In this document: in pieces, positions 53,575 through 63,202 of the stretch | Position numbering within the stretch: the stretch's first letter is position 1 | Layout of the letters: every line of letters starts with the position of its first letter | Origin: Mycobacterium lepraemurium | Lineage (GTDB): Bacteria > Actinomycetota > Actinomycetes > Mycobacteriales > Mycobacteriaceae | DNA length: 64,000 nt | Assembly: GCA_002291465.1 (NCBI GenBank) | Contig: CP021238.1 | Span: forward strand, 3,348,001-3,412,000 | Reading direction: 5' to 3' | Made by a program: the position numbers and the translations under genes | Notes under the pieces: model-generated | What the model was told of the DNA's origin: nothing | Seen by the model: the letters and a program-made list of their open reading frames with translations, nothing else | The model's database searches: none

Positions 53575-54339
53575 CTAGGGCAGAACCGCGGGTTGGGTCG
53601 GGTGCCGGCGCGGCCGGTGCCCCAGGGGGACCAGCATCGGCACCTGGTGCCGGTAATCGCGGTACTGGTCGCCGAGTGCCTGCACCAGGTCGTGCTCCTC
53701 CAGGTGCACGGCCAGCAGGATGTAGCCGGTCATGGCGATCGAGAACAGCAGGTGCCCGGCGGTCATGGTGGGTGCCGCCCAGAAGGCGATGACGAAGCCG
53801 AGCATCAGCGGGTGGCGTACCATCCGGTAGAGCATCCGCGCGTGCAAACCTATGTGGCTGTACGGTTTTCCGCGCCACGCGAGATACACCTGGCGGAGTC
53901 CGAACAGGTCGAAGTGGCTGACCATAAAGGTGGCGGCCAGCGCGATCGCCCAGCCGAGCCACAACAACGTCCACAGCACCAGCCGGCCGGCTGGTGCTGT
54001 CACCTCCCAGATCACGGCCGGCATCGTCCGCCACTGCCAGTACAGCAGCACCAGCACGGCGCTGGACAGCACCACGTAGGTGCTGCGTTCGATCGTGGGC
54101 GGGACCAGCCGCGTCCACCACGCCTTGAAACCGGACCGGGCCATCACGCTGTGCTGGACGCCGAACAGGCCGAGCAACACCAGGTTGACCACCACCGCCT
54201 CGCCGATCGGCGACGACAGTCCGTGATCGACGGTACGCGGCACCCAAAAGTTTCCCAGGAAAGCAGCGAGATACAGAAATGCGCCGAGAAAGAGCAGATA
54301 AGCGGCGGCTTCATAGCTGACGACCAGATAGCGTTTCAT
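53575..54339 (-). CDS. mddA: MddA-like methanethiol S-methyltransferase
   Basis: 254 residues from ATG 54339 (MKRYLVVSYE), with five to six membrane helices. C-terminal MYRMVRHPLMLGFVIAFWAA is the SAM-binding RHP signature of isoprenylcysteine methyltransferase-like enzymes, followed by HLEEHDLVQALGDQYRDYRH. MddA makes dimethyl sulfide from methanethiol; the M. tuberculosis homologue Rv3238c has been reported to do so. The longer reading from 54375 is rejected for lack of a ribosome binding site. Separate from its neighbours by about 40 bases. Confidence 0.82.
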   Translation of the reverse strand: MKRYLVVSYEAAAYLLFLGAFLYLAAFLGNFWVPRTVDHGLSSPIGEAVVVNLVLLGLFGVQHSVMARSGFKAWWTRLVPPTIERSTYVVLSSAVLVLLYWQWRTMPAVIWEVTAPAGRLVLWTLLWLGWAIALAATFMVSHFDLFGLRQVYLAWRGKPYSHIGLHARMLYRMVRHPLMLGFVIAFWAAPTMTAGHLLFSIAMTGYILLAVHLEEHDLVQALGDQYRDYRHQVPMLVPLGHRPRRHPTQPAVLP

Positions 54340-54387
54340 TAGCTGATTGTGCACCCGATCGGCCGCCGGGAACATGGGGCGATTGCC

Positions 54388-55959
54388 TCAACTGTGCGGC
54401 GGAGCGGCCGGCACCAGCCCGTGCTGCAGCGCATACATGCTGGCGCCGATCCGGTTCGACACGCCGATCTTGGCGTAGGTCCGCTCGACAGGGCTGCGGG
54501 CGGTTTTCTCGCTGATCACCAGCGCGGCGGCGATCTCCTTGTTGGAGGCGCCGCGCGCGACGTGGCCCCAGCACCTCGATCTCCCTGGGGGTCAGCCCGT
54601 CGGGGCGCGGGCTGGGCCGCGGCCCGACGGGCTGACCGGCGGCGTGCAGCACCGCTTCGGCGGCGACCGGGTCGAGTTCACCGCAGCGCACCCGCCCGCG
54701 CAGCCGTCGGGCGGCCTCCGCCTCCGACAGCTGCTCCCGGTACGGCCGTGGCTCGCGGCCCGACTGGTAACACACGGCGGCGGCTAGGATGCGGTCCGGC
54801 ATGCCCAGCGCCGAGCCGGCTAGGCCACGCGGATAGCCCGAGCCGTCGAGGCATTCGTGGTGATTGCCGGCCACCTCGGCCAGCCGCCGCAGCCCGGGAA
54901 CCTGGTCGAGGATGCGCACCGTCAGATACGGATGCAGCTGGACCCGCTCGAACTGCGATCCGCTCAACGGCCCCGGCCGCGACCAGATTTGGTTTGACAC
55001 CCCGATGCGGCCCAGGTCGTGGACATGGCCGGCGCGCCGGGTCAGCGCCACCGCGTCGGCGTCCAACCCGGCGGCCCCGCGCGGCTTGTCCCGCGAGCCG
55101 GGCCACCGCGCGCGAATGTCCAAGTGTGAACGGGCATTTCAGGTCGACGAAGTCGCCCAGCGCGACGAGTGCCGCGTCCAGCGACTGTTCGTCCACCCGG
55201 TGGCGGTCGGGCGCCTCGCGCAACGCGGCCGCCCAGGCGTCGCCGGTCTGCGGGCCGGCCAGGATCGCGTCGGCGTCCCGCAGAAAGACGTCGGCGATCC
55301 GGGGGTCGAACTGGCCGCCGAGCCGGGCGCCGACCATGGCCACCGCCCCGGCCACGCCGTAGCTGCGGTGGTGCACCTCGACCATGTCGGCCAGCTGCGC
55401 GATGCGCATCTGGATCGGGATGTCCTCGCCGCGGGCGCCGGTGGGCAGCCCGCCGCCGTCGTAGCGCTCGAAGGTGTAGGCGAGGGCGGCTTGTACGTTG
55501 GGCCCAAGCCGATTCGATCGGCCAGCAGGGCCGCCGACGCGCAGTGCGAGTGGATCAACCGGGAGATATGACCGCGCGCGTTGGCGAACAGCGTGGCCAT
55601 CACGCTCAGCCGGTGCGCCAACGGCTGACCCCGGCCGACGTTGCTGGCCAGGAACCACAGTACGGAATGCCGGACCAGTCCACCAGATACGAGTCGTGGC
55701 GCACGGCGATGTCGTCGCCGAACCACCGCGCGTACTCATGCGAATCCGCGTGGCAGCCGATCCACATGACCAGGGTGGTGTAGTACACGCAGTCGCGCTG
55801 CTGCCGGCTGAGCCCGAGCCGGTCGCAGAGTCGGGTCGCGATGAGCGCCGCCCGCAGCATGTGCTCGGCGGGCTGGCCGAGGCCGAGGTCGCCCGCCACC
55901 GACAGCGCCGCCAGCAGCTCCGCCCGCGTCGAGAGTACGGCCTGCGCCATGAGCATCAT
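54388..55959 (-). pseudogene. HD-GYP-type phosphohydrolase with LuxR HTH, four frameshifts
   Basis: Reassembled across frames it has an N-terminal helical domain (MMLMAQAVLSTRAELLAALS), a middle part (AALAYTFERYDGGGLPTGAR), an HD-GYP core (GHVHDLGRIGVSN, VAGNHHECLDGSGYPRGLAG) and a C-terminal LuxR helix-turn-helix (PREIEVLG, RGASNKEIAAALVISEKTAR). HD-GYP domains often cleave cyclic di-GMP. Frame switches lie near 55660, 55500, 55080 and 54560; at the last one extra C (GGGGCCAC) explains it. Clearly dead as read. I recall no counterpart at this place in M. tuberculosis. Confidence 0.83.
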
Positions 55960-55983
55960 TGTGCCCAGCCGATCGGCGCGGGG

Positions 55984-56702
55984 TCACCCGATTGCGACGG
56001 TGCGCGGCGCGGCGTGATGACGGCCCGGGTCGAAGTTCTCGAAATGCCCGCTGCCGACCGCGAACACCCCGCGCTGCGGGGGCCGGAAACCGGCCAGCCG
56101 GGCCTGGCGTCGCAGCGGCCCGACCTGTCCCAGGTCCGCGCCGTCCAGCACCGCCTGGGAGTGGTGCACCGCCCACACCTGCGCGGGCGCAAGCATGAAG
56201 CGCTGACCGTTGGGCACCGTTCCGCAGAGCCGGACCCGGCCGCGCGACCGAGCACGGCCCGGCTGGTCCACGCCCGCTGCGGCAGCCGCGCGCCGAGCGC
56301 ACTCATCAGCCGGGTGGCGACGGTGGCCCGCAGGTCGATGCGCCAGGCGAGCAGTCCCGGGATCTCGACGAGCAGCGACCACGGGGTGACCCAGGCGACG
56401 TCGATGTCGCATTGGACCGCATCGCGGGCGGTCGCCGCGCCGAAGTAGCGGGCGCAGCTCTGCGGGCCGGGGGTGGTGGCGTAGAAGGTCCACACCCCGT
56501 CGGAGTCGCGGTGCCACACCGAGCGGTAGCCGAGCGAGAACGACGTCGCCGGAAACTGCCGCAGCGCCAGGTAATGCCCGCTGCCGAAGGGCAGCCCCAT
56601 CACGCCGAAACCGACGAACCGTTCGTCGTCTCCGGCGGGTAGGGCCGGGTCATCCAGGACGGCCGTCGCGGCGTCGAGCGGGTGCTTGTCGTGGTCATGC
56701 AT
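55984..56702 (-). pseudogene. Unknown gene, frameshifted
   Basis: ATG 56702 starts MHDHDKHPLDAATAVLDDPA and is followed by DERFVGFGVMGLPFGSGHYL and FPATSFSLGYRSVWHRDSDG. After about 155 residues (LPQRAWTSRAVLG) the frame shifts near 56225-56240 and resumes as VRLCGTVPNGQRFMLAPAQV and ends FENFDPGRHHAAPRTVAIG. About 238 residues when joined. I do not recognise the family. It lies 24 bases upstream of the HD-GYP/LuxR remnant and was probably in its transcript. Confidence 0.6.
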
Positions 56703-56778
56703 GCATGGTGGGCGCCGACGCCGCCGCCGCGCATGGGGCGAATGCCTCAACTCGGCGGCGAGCCCGGCCCACGCTCGC

Positions 56779-56804
56779 CGAGCGTGAAGTTAACTTCACG
56801 CTCG
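56779..56804. terminator. 26-bp perfect palindrome downstream of secA1
   Basis: The half-site CGAGCGTGAAGTT is followed immediately by its complement. It lies 54 bases after the secA1 stop and ahead of the next gene, so it may form the secA1 terminator hairpin. A perfect palindrome with no loop could also be a protein site or a member of a dispersed intergenic family. Confidence 0.55.
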
Positions 56805-56857
56805 AGCGGAGGGGGTCGCGAGTGGCCGCGCGGAGGCGGCTAAACCCGGACGGAAAG

Positions 56858-59680
56858 CTAGCGGCGCTTTGCCGATTTGGGGGGCTTGGCGCCGCGGCCT
56901 TGCTGGCGCGCGGCGGCGCGCCGCTCGCGACGGCTGGCGCCGGCGGGCACCCCGGCCGGCGTCTTGGCGTCGCCGCCGTTGCGCTGCACCTGCGCCGAGC
57001 CGTCCTCGGACGGGCCGGAGTAGGTCATCGCCGGCGCTTCGTTGTCAATTCCCTTGGCGCGCAACTGAGTTGGGGATTCGTCACGTGCGGCCGTCGCGGT
57101 GCCGCCCTGTTCGGCCGTCGCCCCCAGCTCGGCCAGCCCCTCGGGCGTCTGCACCGGCGCCACCTGCGGGGCGGGCACCGCCTCGACGGTGACATTGAAC
57201 AGGAAGCCGACCGACTCCTCCTTCATGCCGTCGAGCATGGCCATGAACATGTCGTAGCCCTCGCGCTGGTACTCCACCAGCGGGTCGCGCTGCGCCATGG
57301 CGCGCAGGCTGATGCCCTCCTTGAGGTAGTCCATCTCGTAGAGGTGCTCGCGCCACTTGCGGTCGATGACGTTGAGCAGCACGTTGCGCTCCAGCTGGCG
57401 CATCGCGCCCTCGCCCGCGATCTCCTCCAGCTCGGCTTCCCTTGCTGCATAAGCACGTTCGGCGTTTTTGAGCAGCGCCTCCAGCAGCTCCTCGCGGGTG
57501 AGGTCGTCGAAGCCGCCGTCGGCGTCCCGGCGAGTGAGCGTGGCATGGTCGATGCCGACCGGATACAGCGTCTTCAACGCCGTCCACAACGCGTCCAGGT
57601 CCCAATCCTCGGCGTAGCCCTCGGCCGTCGCGCCGTTGACATAGGCGGTGACCACGTCGCGGACCATCTCGAGGGCCTGCTCCTTGAGGTTCTCGCCTTC
57701 CAGGATGCGGCGGCGCTCGGCGTAGATCACCTTGCGCTGCTGGTTCATCACCTCGTCGTACTTGAGGACGTTCTTTCTGACCTCGAAGTTCTGCTGCTCA
57801 ACCTGGGTCTGGGCGCTCTTAATCGCCCGGGTCACCATCTTGGCCTCGATGGGGACGTCGTCGGGCAAGTTGAGCCGGTTGAGCATCGCCTCCAGCGCGG
57901 CGCCGTTGAAGCGGCGCATCAGCTCGTCGCCCAGCGACAGGTAGAACCGCGACTCGCCGGGGTCGCCCTGACGCCCGGAGCGGCCGCGCAGCTGGTTGTC
58001 GATGCGGCGCGACTCGTGCCGCTCGGTTCCCAGCACGTACAGGCCGCCGGCCTCGATCACTTCCTTGGCCTCGGCGGCGGCCTCGGCCTTGACCTTGGGC
58101 AATTCCTCGTGCCAGGCCGCCTCGTACTCGTCGGGCGTCTCGACCGGGTCCAGGCCGCGCTCGCGCAGCCGCTGGTCGGTGAGGAAGTCGACGTTGCCGC
58201 CCAGCACGATGTCGGTGCCACGGCCGGCCATGTTGGTGGCCACCGTGACGCCGCCGCGCCGGCCGGCCACCGCGACGATGCCGGCCTCCTGCTCGTTGTA
58301 CTTGGCGTTGAGCACGTTGTGCGGGATGCGGCGCTTCTGGAACTGGCGCGACAGGTACTCCGAGCGCTCGACGCTGGTGGTACCGATCAGCACCGGCTGG
58401 CCCTTCTGGTAGCGCTCGACCACGTCGTCGACCACCGCGATGTACTTGGCTTCCTCGGTCTTGTAGATCAGGTCGGACTGGTCGGTGCGGATCATCGGCT
58501 TGTTGGTCGGGATCGGCACCACGCCGAGCTTGTAGATCTCGTGCAGCTCGGCCGCCTCGGTCTGGGCGGTGCCGGTCATGCCGGACAGCTTGTCGTAGAG
58601 CCGGAAGTAGTTCTGCAGCGTGATGGTGGCCAGCGTCTGGTTCTCGGCCTTGATCTCGACGTGCTCCTTGGCCTCGATGGCCTGGTGCATGCCCTCGTTG
58701 TAGCGGCGGCCGTACAGGACGCGACCGGTGAACTCGTCGACGGTGAGCACCTCGCCGTCGCGCACGATGTAGTCCTTGTCGCGGTGGAACAGCTCCTTGG
58801 CCTTCAGCGCGTTGTTGAGGTAGCTGACCAACGGCGAGTTGGCCGCCTCGTACAGGTTGTCGATGCCGAGCTGGTCCTCGACGAACTCCACCCCCAGCTC
58901 GTGCACGCCGACGGTGCGCTTGCGCAGATCCACCTCGTAGTGGACGTCCTTTTCCATCAGCGGGGCGAGTCGGGCGAACTCGAGGTACCAGTTGGAGGCG
59001 CCGTCAGCCGGCCCGGAGATGATCAGCGGGGTGCGGGCCTCGTCGATCAAGATCGAGTCGACCTCGTCGACGATCGCGAAGTTGTGCCCGCGCTGCACCA
59101 GGTCGTCCAGCGAATGCGCCATGTTGTCGCGCAGGTAGTCGAACCCGAACTCGTTGTTAGTTCCGTAGGCGATGTCGGCGTTGTAGGCGACCCGGCGCTC
59201 GTCGGGCGTCATCTGGGCGAGGATCACCCCGACGTCCAGACCCAGGAAGCGGTGCACCCGGCCCATCCACTCGCTGTCGCGTTTGGCCAGGTAGTCGTTG
59301 ACGGTGACGACGTGCACGCCCTTGCCGCCGATGCCGTTGAGGTAGGCGGGCAACACCGAGGTCAGCGTCTTGCCCTCACCGGTCTTCATCTCGGCGACGT
59401 TGCCGAAGTGCAGCGCCGCCGCGCCCATCACCTGCACGTCGAACGGGCGCTGGTCGAGCACCCTCCAGGCCGCCTCCCGGGCCACCGCGAACGCCTCGGG
59501 CAGCAGGTCGTCGAGGCTCTCGCCGTCGGCGTGCCGCTTCTTGAACTCGTCGGTCTTGGCCCGCAACTCGGCGTCGGTGAGCTTTTCGACCTCGTCGGAC
59601 AAGGTGTTGACGTAGTCAGCCACCCGCTTGAGACGCTTGAGCATGCGACCTTCGCCAAGGCGCAGCAACTTCGACAGCAC
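56858..59680 (-). CDS. secA1: Preprotein translocase ATPase SecA1
   Basis: 940 residues from GTG 59680 ([20 protein letters not shown]). Walker A MKTGEGKT near 100, [20 protein letters not shown] (DEAD-like), [14 protein letters not shown] and the [15 protein letters not shown] motif VI. The C-terminus lacks a zinc-binding CxCxnCH tail and ends basic ([14 protein letters not shown]), as in mycobacterial SecA1. It drives general protein export through SecYEG and is essential. Intact. Equivalent to Rv3240c. Confidence 0.95.
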   Translation of the reverse strand: MLSKLLRLGEGRMLKRLKRVADYVNTLSDEVEKLTDAELRAKTDEFKKRHADGESLDDLLPEAFAVAREAAWRVLDQRPFDVQVMGAAALHFGNVAEMKTGEGKTLTSVLPAYLNGIGGKGVHVVTVNDYLAKRDSEWMGRVHRFLGLDVGVILAQMTPDERRVAYNADIAYGTNNEFGFDYLRDNMAHSLDDLVQRGHNFAIVDEVDSILIDEARTPLIISGPADGASNWYLEFARLAPLMEKDVHYEVDLRKRTVGVHELGVEFVEDQLGIDNLYEAANSPLVSYLNNALKAKELFHRDKDYIVRDGEVLTVDEFTGRVLYGRRYNEGMHQAIEAKEHVEIKAENQTLATITLQNYFRLYDKLSGMTGTAQTEAAELHEIYKLGVVPIPTNKPMIRTDQSDLIYKTEEAKYIAVVDDVVERYQKGQPVLIGTTSVERSEYLSRQFQKRRIPHNVLNAKYNEQEAGIVAVAGRRGGVTVATNMAGRGTDIVLGGNVDFLTDQRLRERGLDPVETPDEYEAAWHEELPKVKAEAAAEAKEVIEAGGLYVLGTERHESRRIDNQLRGRSGRQGDPGESRFYLSLGDELMRRFNGAALEAMLNRLNLPDDVPIEAKMVTRAIKSAQTQVEQQNFEVRKNVLKYDEVMNQQRKVIYAERRRILEGENLKEQALEMVRDVVTAYVNGATAEGYAEDWDLDALWTALKTLYPVGIDHATLTRRDADGGFDDLTREELLEALLKNAERAYAAREAELEEIAGEGAMRQLERNVLLNVIDRKWREHLYEMDYLKEGISLRAMAQRDPLVEYQREGYDMFMAMLDGMKEESVGFLFNVTVEAVPAPQVAPVQTPEGLAELGATAEQGGTATAARDESPTQLRAKGIDNEAPAMTYSGPSEDGSAQVQRNGGDAKTPAGVPAGASRRERRAAARQQGRGAKPPKSAKRR

Positions 59681-59801
59681 GGTGTTGTCCTCTACGGTCT
59701 GATTGCCCGGCTCCTGTGCATCGCGCTGCGCGCTCTGTGTCGTCGTCGGGCCGGATCGGGGTCTTTGGCGACACCCATCCTAGGTGACGTCGCTCTTTGG
59801 A

Positions 59802-59864
59802 CGCCGAACGTCGACTCGTGGTGCGGATTCGCCCGAAATCGCGCAATAAAGTCGACGTTCGGCG
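59802..59864. repeat. 15-bp inverted repeat with 33-base loop between secA1 and hpf
   Basis: CGCCGAACGTCGACT (59802-59816) and its exact complement AGTCGACGTTCGGCG (59850-59864). It follows the hpf stop (59879) on the minus strand and precedes secA1. It could end hpf transcription or control secA1. Arms of 15 matching bases are beyond chance even at this GC content. Confidence 0.6.
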
Positions 59865-59878
59865 GACGACGGGATCAG

Positions 59879-60478
59879 TCAGGCCAGGCGGATCAGGCCG
59901 TAGTCGTAGGCGTGCCGGCGGTAGACCACACAGGGCCGTTCGGTCTGCTTGTCCTGAAAGAGAAAGAAGTCGTGCCCGACGAGTTCCATTTCGTAGAGCG
60001 CGTCGTCGACCGTCATCGGGATGGCCGGATGCTCCTTGGTGCGCACGATCCGCCCCGGCTCCCGGTCGAGCTCGGTGTCGGACTCTACGCCGTCATGGTC
60101 GGCCGCCGGCTGCGGCTCGCTGCCCAGCGGCGCGCGCGGGGGTACCGCGGACTCGAAGGCGGCGTAGAAGCTGTCGGCGCAGGCCTACGCCCGGCTGGCG
60201 GGGCCGCGGCCGCGGGCGGTGATCTCCACCCGTTGACAGGACTTGCGCTGCCGCCGGTTGGGCGCGTGCTTGAGTTCGACATCGAAGAGATAGATCGAGC
60301 GGTCGAACCGCTCGAGGCGGGCAAGTTTTTGCGAGACGTACAGACGGTAGTGATCGGGGATTTCTACGTTGCGGCCCTTGAACACAACTTCGGCGGTGGC
60401 TGTCGGTTGGCCCTGCCCGTCGGTGCTGGGCGACGACTGGTCCAGAATCTGACCGGAATCCACGGATAGCCTTGACAT
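59879..60478 (-). pseudogene. hpf: Ribosome hibernation promoting factor, truncated by a nonsense codon
   Basis: ATG 60478 (MSRLSVDSGQILDQ). The S30AE domain is complete (VVFKGRNVEIPDHYRLYVSQ to VEITARGRG), but codon 98 is TAG (60187-60185), between GPASRA and ACADSFYAAFESA; M. tuberculosis has Glu there by my recollection. The downstream frame is open and has the C-terminal ribosome-dimerisation domain (REPGRIVRTKEHP, MELVGHDFFLFQDKQTERPC, HAYDYGLIRLA). About 25-30 linker residues after the stop are also missing relative to the M. tuberculosis protein (Rv3241c). A functional short HPF could still be made. Confidence 0.85.
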
Positions 60479-60758
60479 ACGTGACAACTCGTTTCTCTTT
60501 TCACGCCGCACGCGCCCTGCGTGCCCGGCTGATGTGATGCGCCGACGAGGTGAGAGCGGTTCGAGACTGGCTACCGCCGCAGGCTGCCCGCCGGAGCAAG
60601 GTGTCGATTACTCACCCCTTCGGCATGGGTCTCAACCTGGAAATATCGCGACCAGTGAGTCGAACCAGAATCGATGATGTTGTCCTCGACGTTAGCTCGT
60701 GTTCGGCTGCCGATGCCACTAATTTCGTCGAGCTGTTGCGTGTTCTTCACATCGCGAT
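60479..60758. promoter_or_regulatory. hpf upstream region / comF-hpf intergenic
   Basis: 280 bases, both neighbours read leftwards, so it holds the hpf promoter and leader. AT content is locally higher. No sigma-specific promoter or hairpin could be assigned with confidence and no gene is supported. Confidence 0.4.
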
Positions 60759-61400
60759 TCACGCCGCCGCGATCGCCAGCACGGCGGCGACCCGGGCCCC
60801 CGCCGCGTGCAGGACGCGCACCGACTTGCGCGACGTCGCCCCGGTGGTGACGACGTCGACGACGACGAGGACGTCGGCGCCCGGCAGCGGCGCGGGACGG
60901 CCGCGCAGCACCACCTGGCCGGCGATGTTGCGTTCCCGCTCTGCGGTGCCCAGCCCCACCGAGTCGCGGGTGAGCGCCCGGATCCGCAACACCGGGGCGA
61001 CGGCGATGTCGGGATGGCGGGCTACCGCGGCGCGCGCCAGCCGGGCGACGGGATCGCCGCCGCGGCGGCGCGCGGCCGACCGTCGTGTGGGGGCGGGCAC
61101 GACGGTCAGCGGGGTGGCGACGATGCCCCAGCACAGCAGCCGGTGCACCGCGACGGCCAGGGCGCCCGCCAGCGGCGCGACGAGGTCGGCGCGGCCATGT
61201 TCCTTGAGCGCCAGGATGGCGCGCCGGCGGGTGTTGGCGTAGCGGCCGAGCGCGAACACCGGGACACCCGGGTCGACGCCCGGGCTCACCGCGAGCGGTT
61301 CGTCGGGTTTGACGACCAGCTCCGCCGCGCACGCCGGGCACCAGCGGGTCGCCGGCGCCGCGCAGCCGCCGCATTCGGCCTGCAGGAACAAGTCGAGCAT
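60759..61400 (-). CDS. ComF-family phosphoribosyltransferase-like protein
   Basis: 213 residues. N-terminal zinc ribbon AECGGCAAP plus WCPACAAE, then the PRT fold with VPAPTRRSAARRRGG and the PRPP loop VLVVVDVVTTGATSRK. The loop normally reads VDDVVTTGAT; here the first Asp is Val (GTC for GAC), which could weaken PRPP binding. In other bacteria ComF assists DNA uptake; in mycobacteria the role is unknown. Equivalent to Rv3242c. lpqB lies 44 bases upstream. Confidence 0.82.
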   Translation of the reverse strand: MLDLFLQAECGGCAAPATRWCPACAAELVVKPDEPLAVSPGVDPGVPVFALGRYANTRRRAILALKEHGRADLVAPLAGALAVAVHRLLCWGIVATPLTVVPAPTRRSAARRRGGDPVARLARAAVARHPDIAVAPVLRIRALTRDSVGLGTAERERNIAGQVVLRGRPAPLPGADVLVVVDVVTTGATSRKSVRVLHAAGARVAAVLAIAAA

Positions 61401-61444
61401 GCCACCAGTGTGGCGGGCGGGGGTGACAGGTGGCGCTGGCTAAC

Positions 61445-63202
61445 TTAGCCCGGCAGCACCGGCGCGGTGCCGGACACCGTCAGCCCGGGCACCTCCGACC
61501 AGCCCTGCTGGCCGTCGGCCGACGGCGAATACTGCAGCACCCCTTGGGGACCCGCGACATAGGCGATGGACGGGTTGGCCACCACCGTCGTCACCGGCAT
61601 CTGCACACCGTGCGGCGGGGCGTCGGAGTTGACCCCGTCGAGGTTGACGTAGGAGACCGGGTGGCTGGGGTCGGTGCGGGTCACCACGATGTCGTCGCCG
61701 GTGCGCCAGGACAGCGACACCACCGAATTGCCCAGCCCGAAACCGAGCCGGCGCGGATACGTCAGGGCGTACTGGCCGGCCTGGGTCTGCTCGACGCTGG
61801 CCAGGATCACCTGGCCGCCGATCACCATCGCGGCGCGGGTGCTGTCCCGGGACAGCTGCAGGTCGGTGATCGGCCCCGGGAACCGGGTAGCCACCGCCGC
61901 CGAGTCCACCGGCAGCCGGGCGGGCTGCCCGGACGCCGGCTCCTGAATCGCCCGCAGCACGTTGTTGCCGTCGACCACCACCCAGACCACGTCGTCCAGC
62001 GACCAGGTGGGCCGCGACAGGCTGTGCCCGTCGGCGGACTGCACCGCTTCGGCGCCCAGATCACCGATCCACAACGAGGCCGCCATGTCCGGGGCGCCGC
62101 GGTGCAGCGTCACCACCGACGCCACCTGGCGGCCGTTGCGCGACAGCGCGGCGCCGGTCTGATCGCCCATCCGCCCGAACGCCCCGGGCACCACGACGGT
62201 GTGCTGCCCGTCCAGCGACACCAGTGACCCGTTCACCAGGGCATGCAGCCCGGCACCCGCTCCGTCGGCGACGCCGGGGTCGGTGGCGGCGACGTCGGAG
62301 GTGGTCCAGCCATCGCGGAACCGGTCGTCCAGCGGCGCGCCGTCGGCGTTGATCACGTACGGGCCCCGGATGTCGGCCCGGGCCAGGGTCCAAATGATCT
62401 GTGCTGCAACCAATTGCCTGCTGTGCGGATCGGTGGTGGACAGCTTCTCCAGGTCGATGCGCGCGCCGCCGTAGCCCCGTCCGATCCCGCTCTTGCCGCC
62501 GTCGGCCCGGGTCACCGGCCCGCGCAGCCGCAGCGGCGGGGCCAGCAGATTGCGCACGGTGTGCGCCATCTCGGGCCGCGGCCCGGCGATCAGCTTGGAG
62601 ACCAGCTCGGTGGCCAGCTGATCGTGGTCGGGCACCGCGACGTAGCGCGGATCGGGCACCACGGTCTTGCCGGTCGGGTCGGCGAAATACAGCGTGTTGC
62701 GCTTGTAGGTGGCCTGGAACTGCTGCCAGTCCAGGAACACCCCGTTGGGCAGGCGGTCGATCCGCCAGCCGCCGGAGGTCTTGACCAACTCGATCGGCCC
62801 CGGGTCGGGCAGCACCCCCTCGGCGGTCTCGAACACCCCCATGTCCGACAGCGAACCCAGGATGTCGGCCCGCATCGTCGCCGAAACACGTTCGGCTGCA
62901 CGGGTTTCCACAAACACGACGTGGTCGATCAGCAGCGCGCTGCCGGCGTCGTCCCAGGCGTTGGACGCCGACTGGGTGAGGAACTGGCGCGCCGCCAGAT
63001 GCCGGTTCGCGGGATCGGCTGTGGCTTTGAGGAATTCGCGCAGCAACACGTCGGGGTCCATGCCCGGGGTGGGCTTGGGCAGGTTCGACGGCGCCGGCCG
63101 CTCGACGGTGCCGATGGCCTGCGGCGCCGACGAACTGGGCACCCCGGCGCAGCCGGCGAGCAGCACGGCCAGCATCAGCAGGCCCAGGAGCTTACGCCCC
63201 AT
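61445..63202 (-). CDS. lpqB: Lipoprotein LpqB
   Basis: 585 residues from ATG 63202. Signal peptide [18 protein letters not shown] with the lipobox Cys at 18. The mature part has a GerMN-like domain (residues 50-300) and a C-terminal beta-propeller. LpqB interacts with the outer domain of sensor kinase MtrB and influences MtrAB signalling in cell division and wall homeostasis. The start overlaps the mtrB stop by one base (TGATG), so the pair is translationally coupled. Equivalent to Rv3244c. Confidence 0.93.
   Translation of the reverse strand: MGRKLLGLLMLAVLLAGCAGVPSSSAPQAIGTVERPAPSNLPKPTPGMDPDVLLREFLKATADPANRHLAARQFLTQSASNAWDDAGSALLIDHVVFVETRAAERVSATMRADILGSLSDMGVFETAEGVLPDPGPIELVKTSGGWRIDRLPNGVFLDWQQFQATYKRNTLYFADPTGKTVVPDPRYVAVPDHDQLATELVSKLIAGPRPEMAHTVRNLLAPPLRLRGPVTRADGGKSGIGRGYGGARIDLEKLSTTDPHSRQLVAAQIIWTLARADIRGPYVINADGAPLDDRFRDGWTTSDVAATDPGVADGAGAGLHALVNGSLVSLDGQHTVVVPGAFGRMGDQTGAALSRNGRQVASVVTLHRGAPDMAASLWIGDLGAEAVQSADGHSLSRPTWSLDDVVWVVVDGNNVLRAIQEPASGQPARLPVDSAAVATRFPGPITDLQLSRDSTRAAMVIGGQVILASVEQTQAGQYALTYPRRLGFGLGNSVVSLSWRTGDDIVVTRTDPSHPVSYVNLDGVNSDAPPHGVQMPVTTVVANPSIAYVAGPQGVLQYSPSADGQQGWSEVPGLTVSGTAPVLPG

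Noticed and set aside
56705..60469. 1254-codon open frame on the plus strand opposite secA1 and hpf
   Set aside because: It mirrors secA1 codon use; high GC opens antisense frames. Composition is Val/Leu/His/Gly-rich without domains, and secA1 is certain on the other strand.
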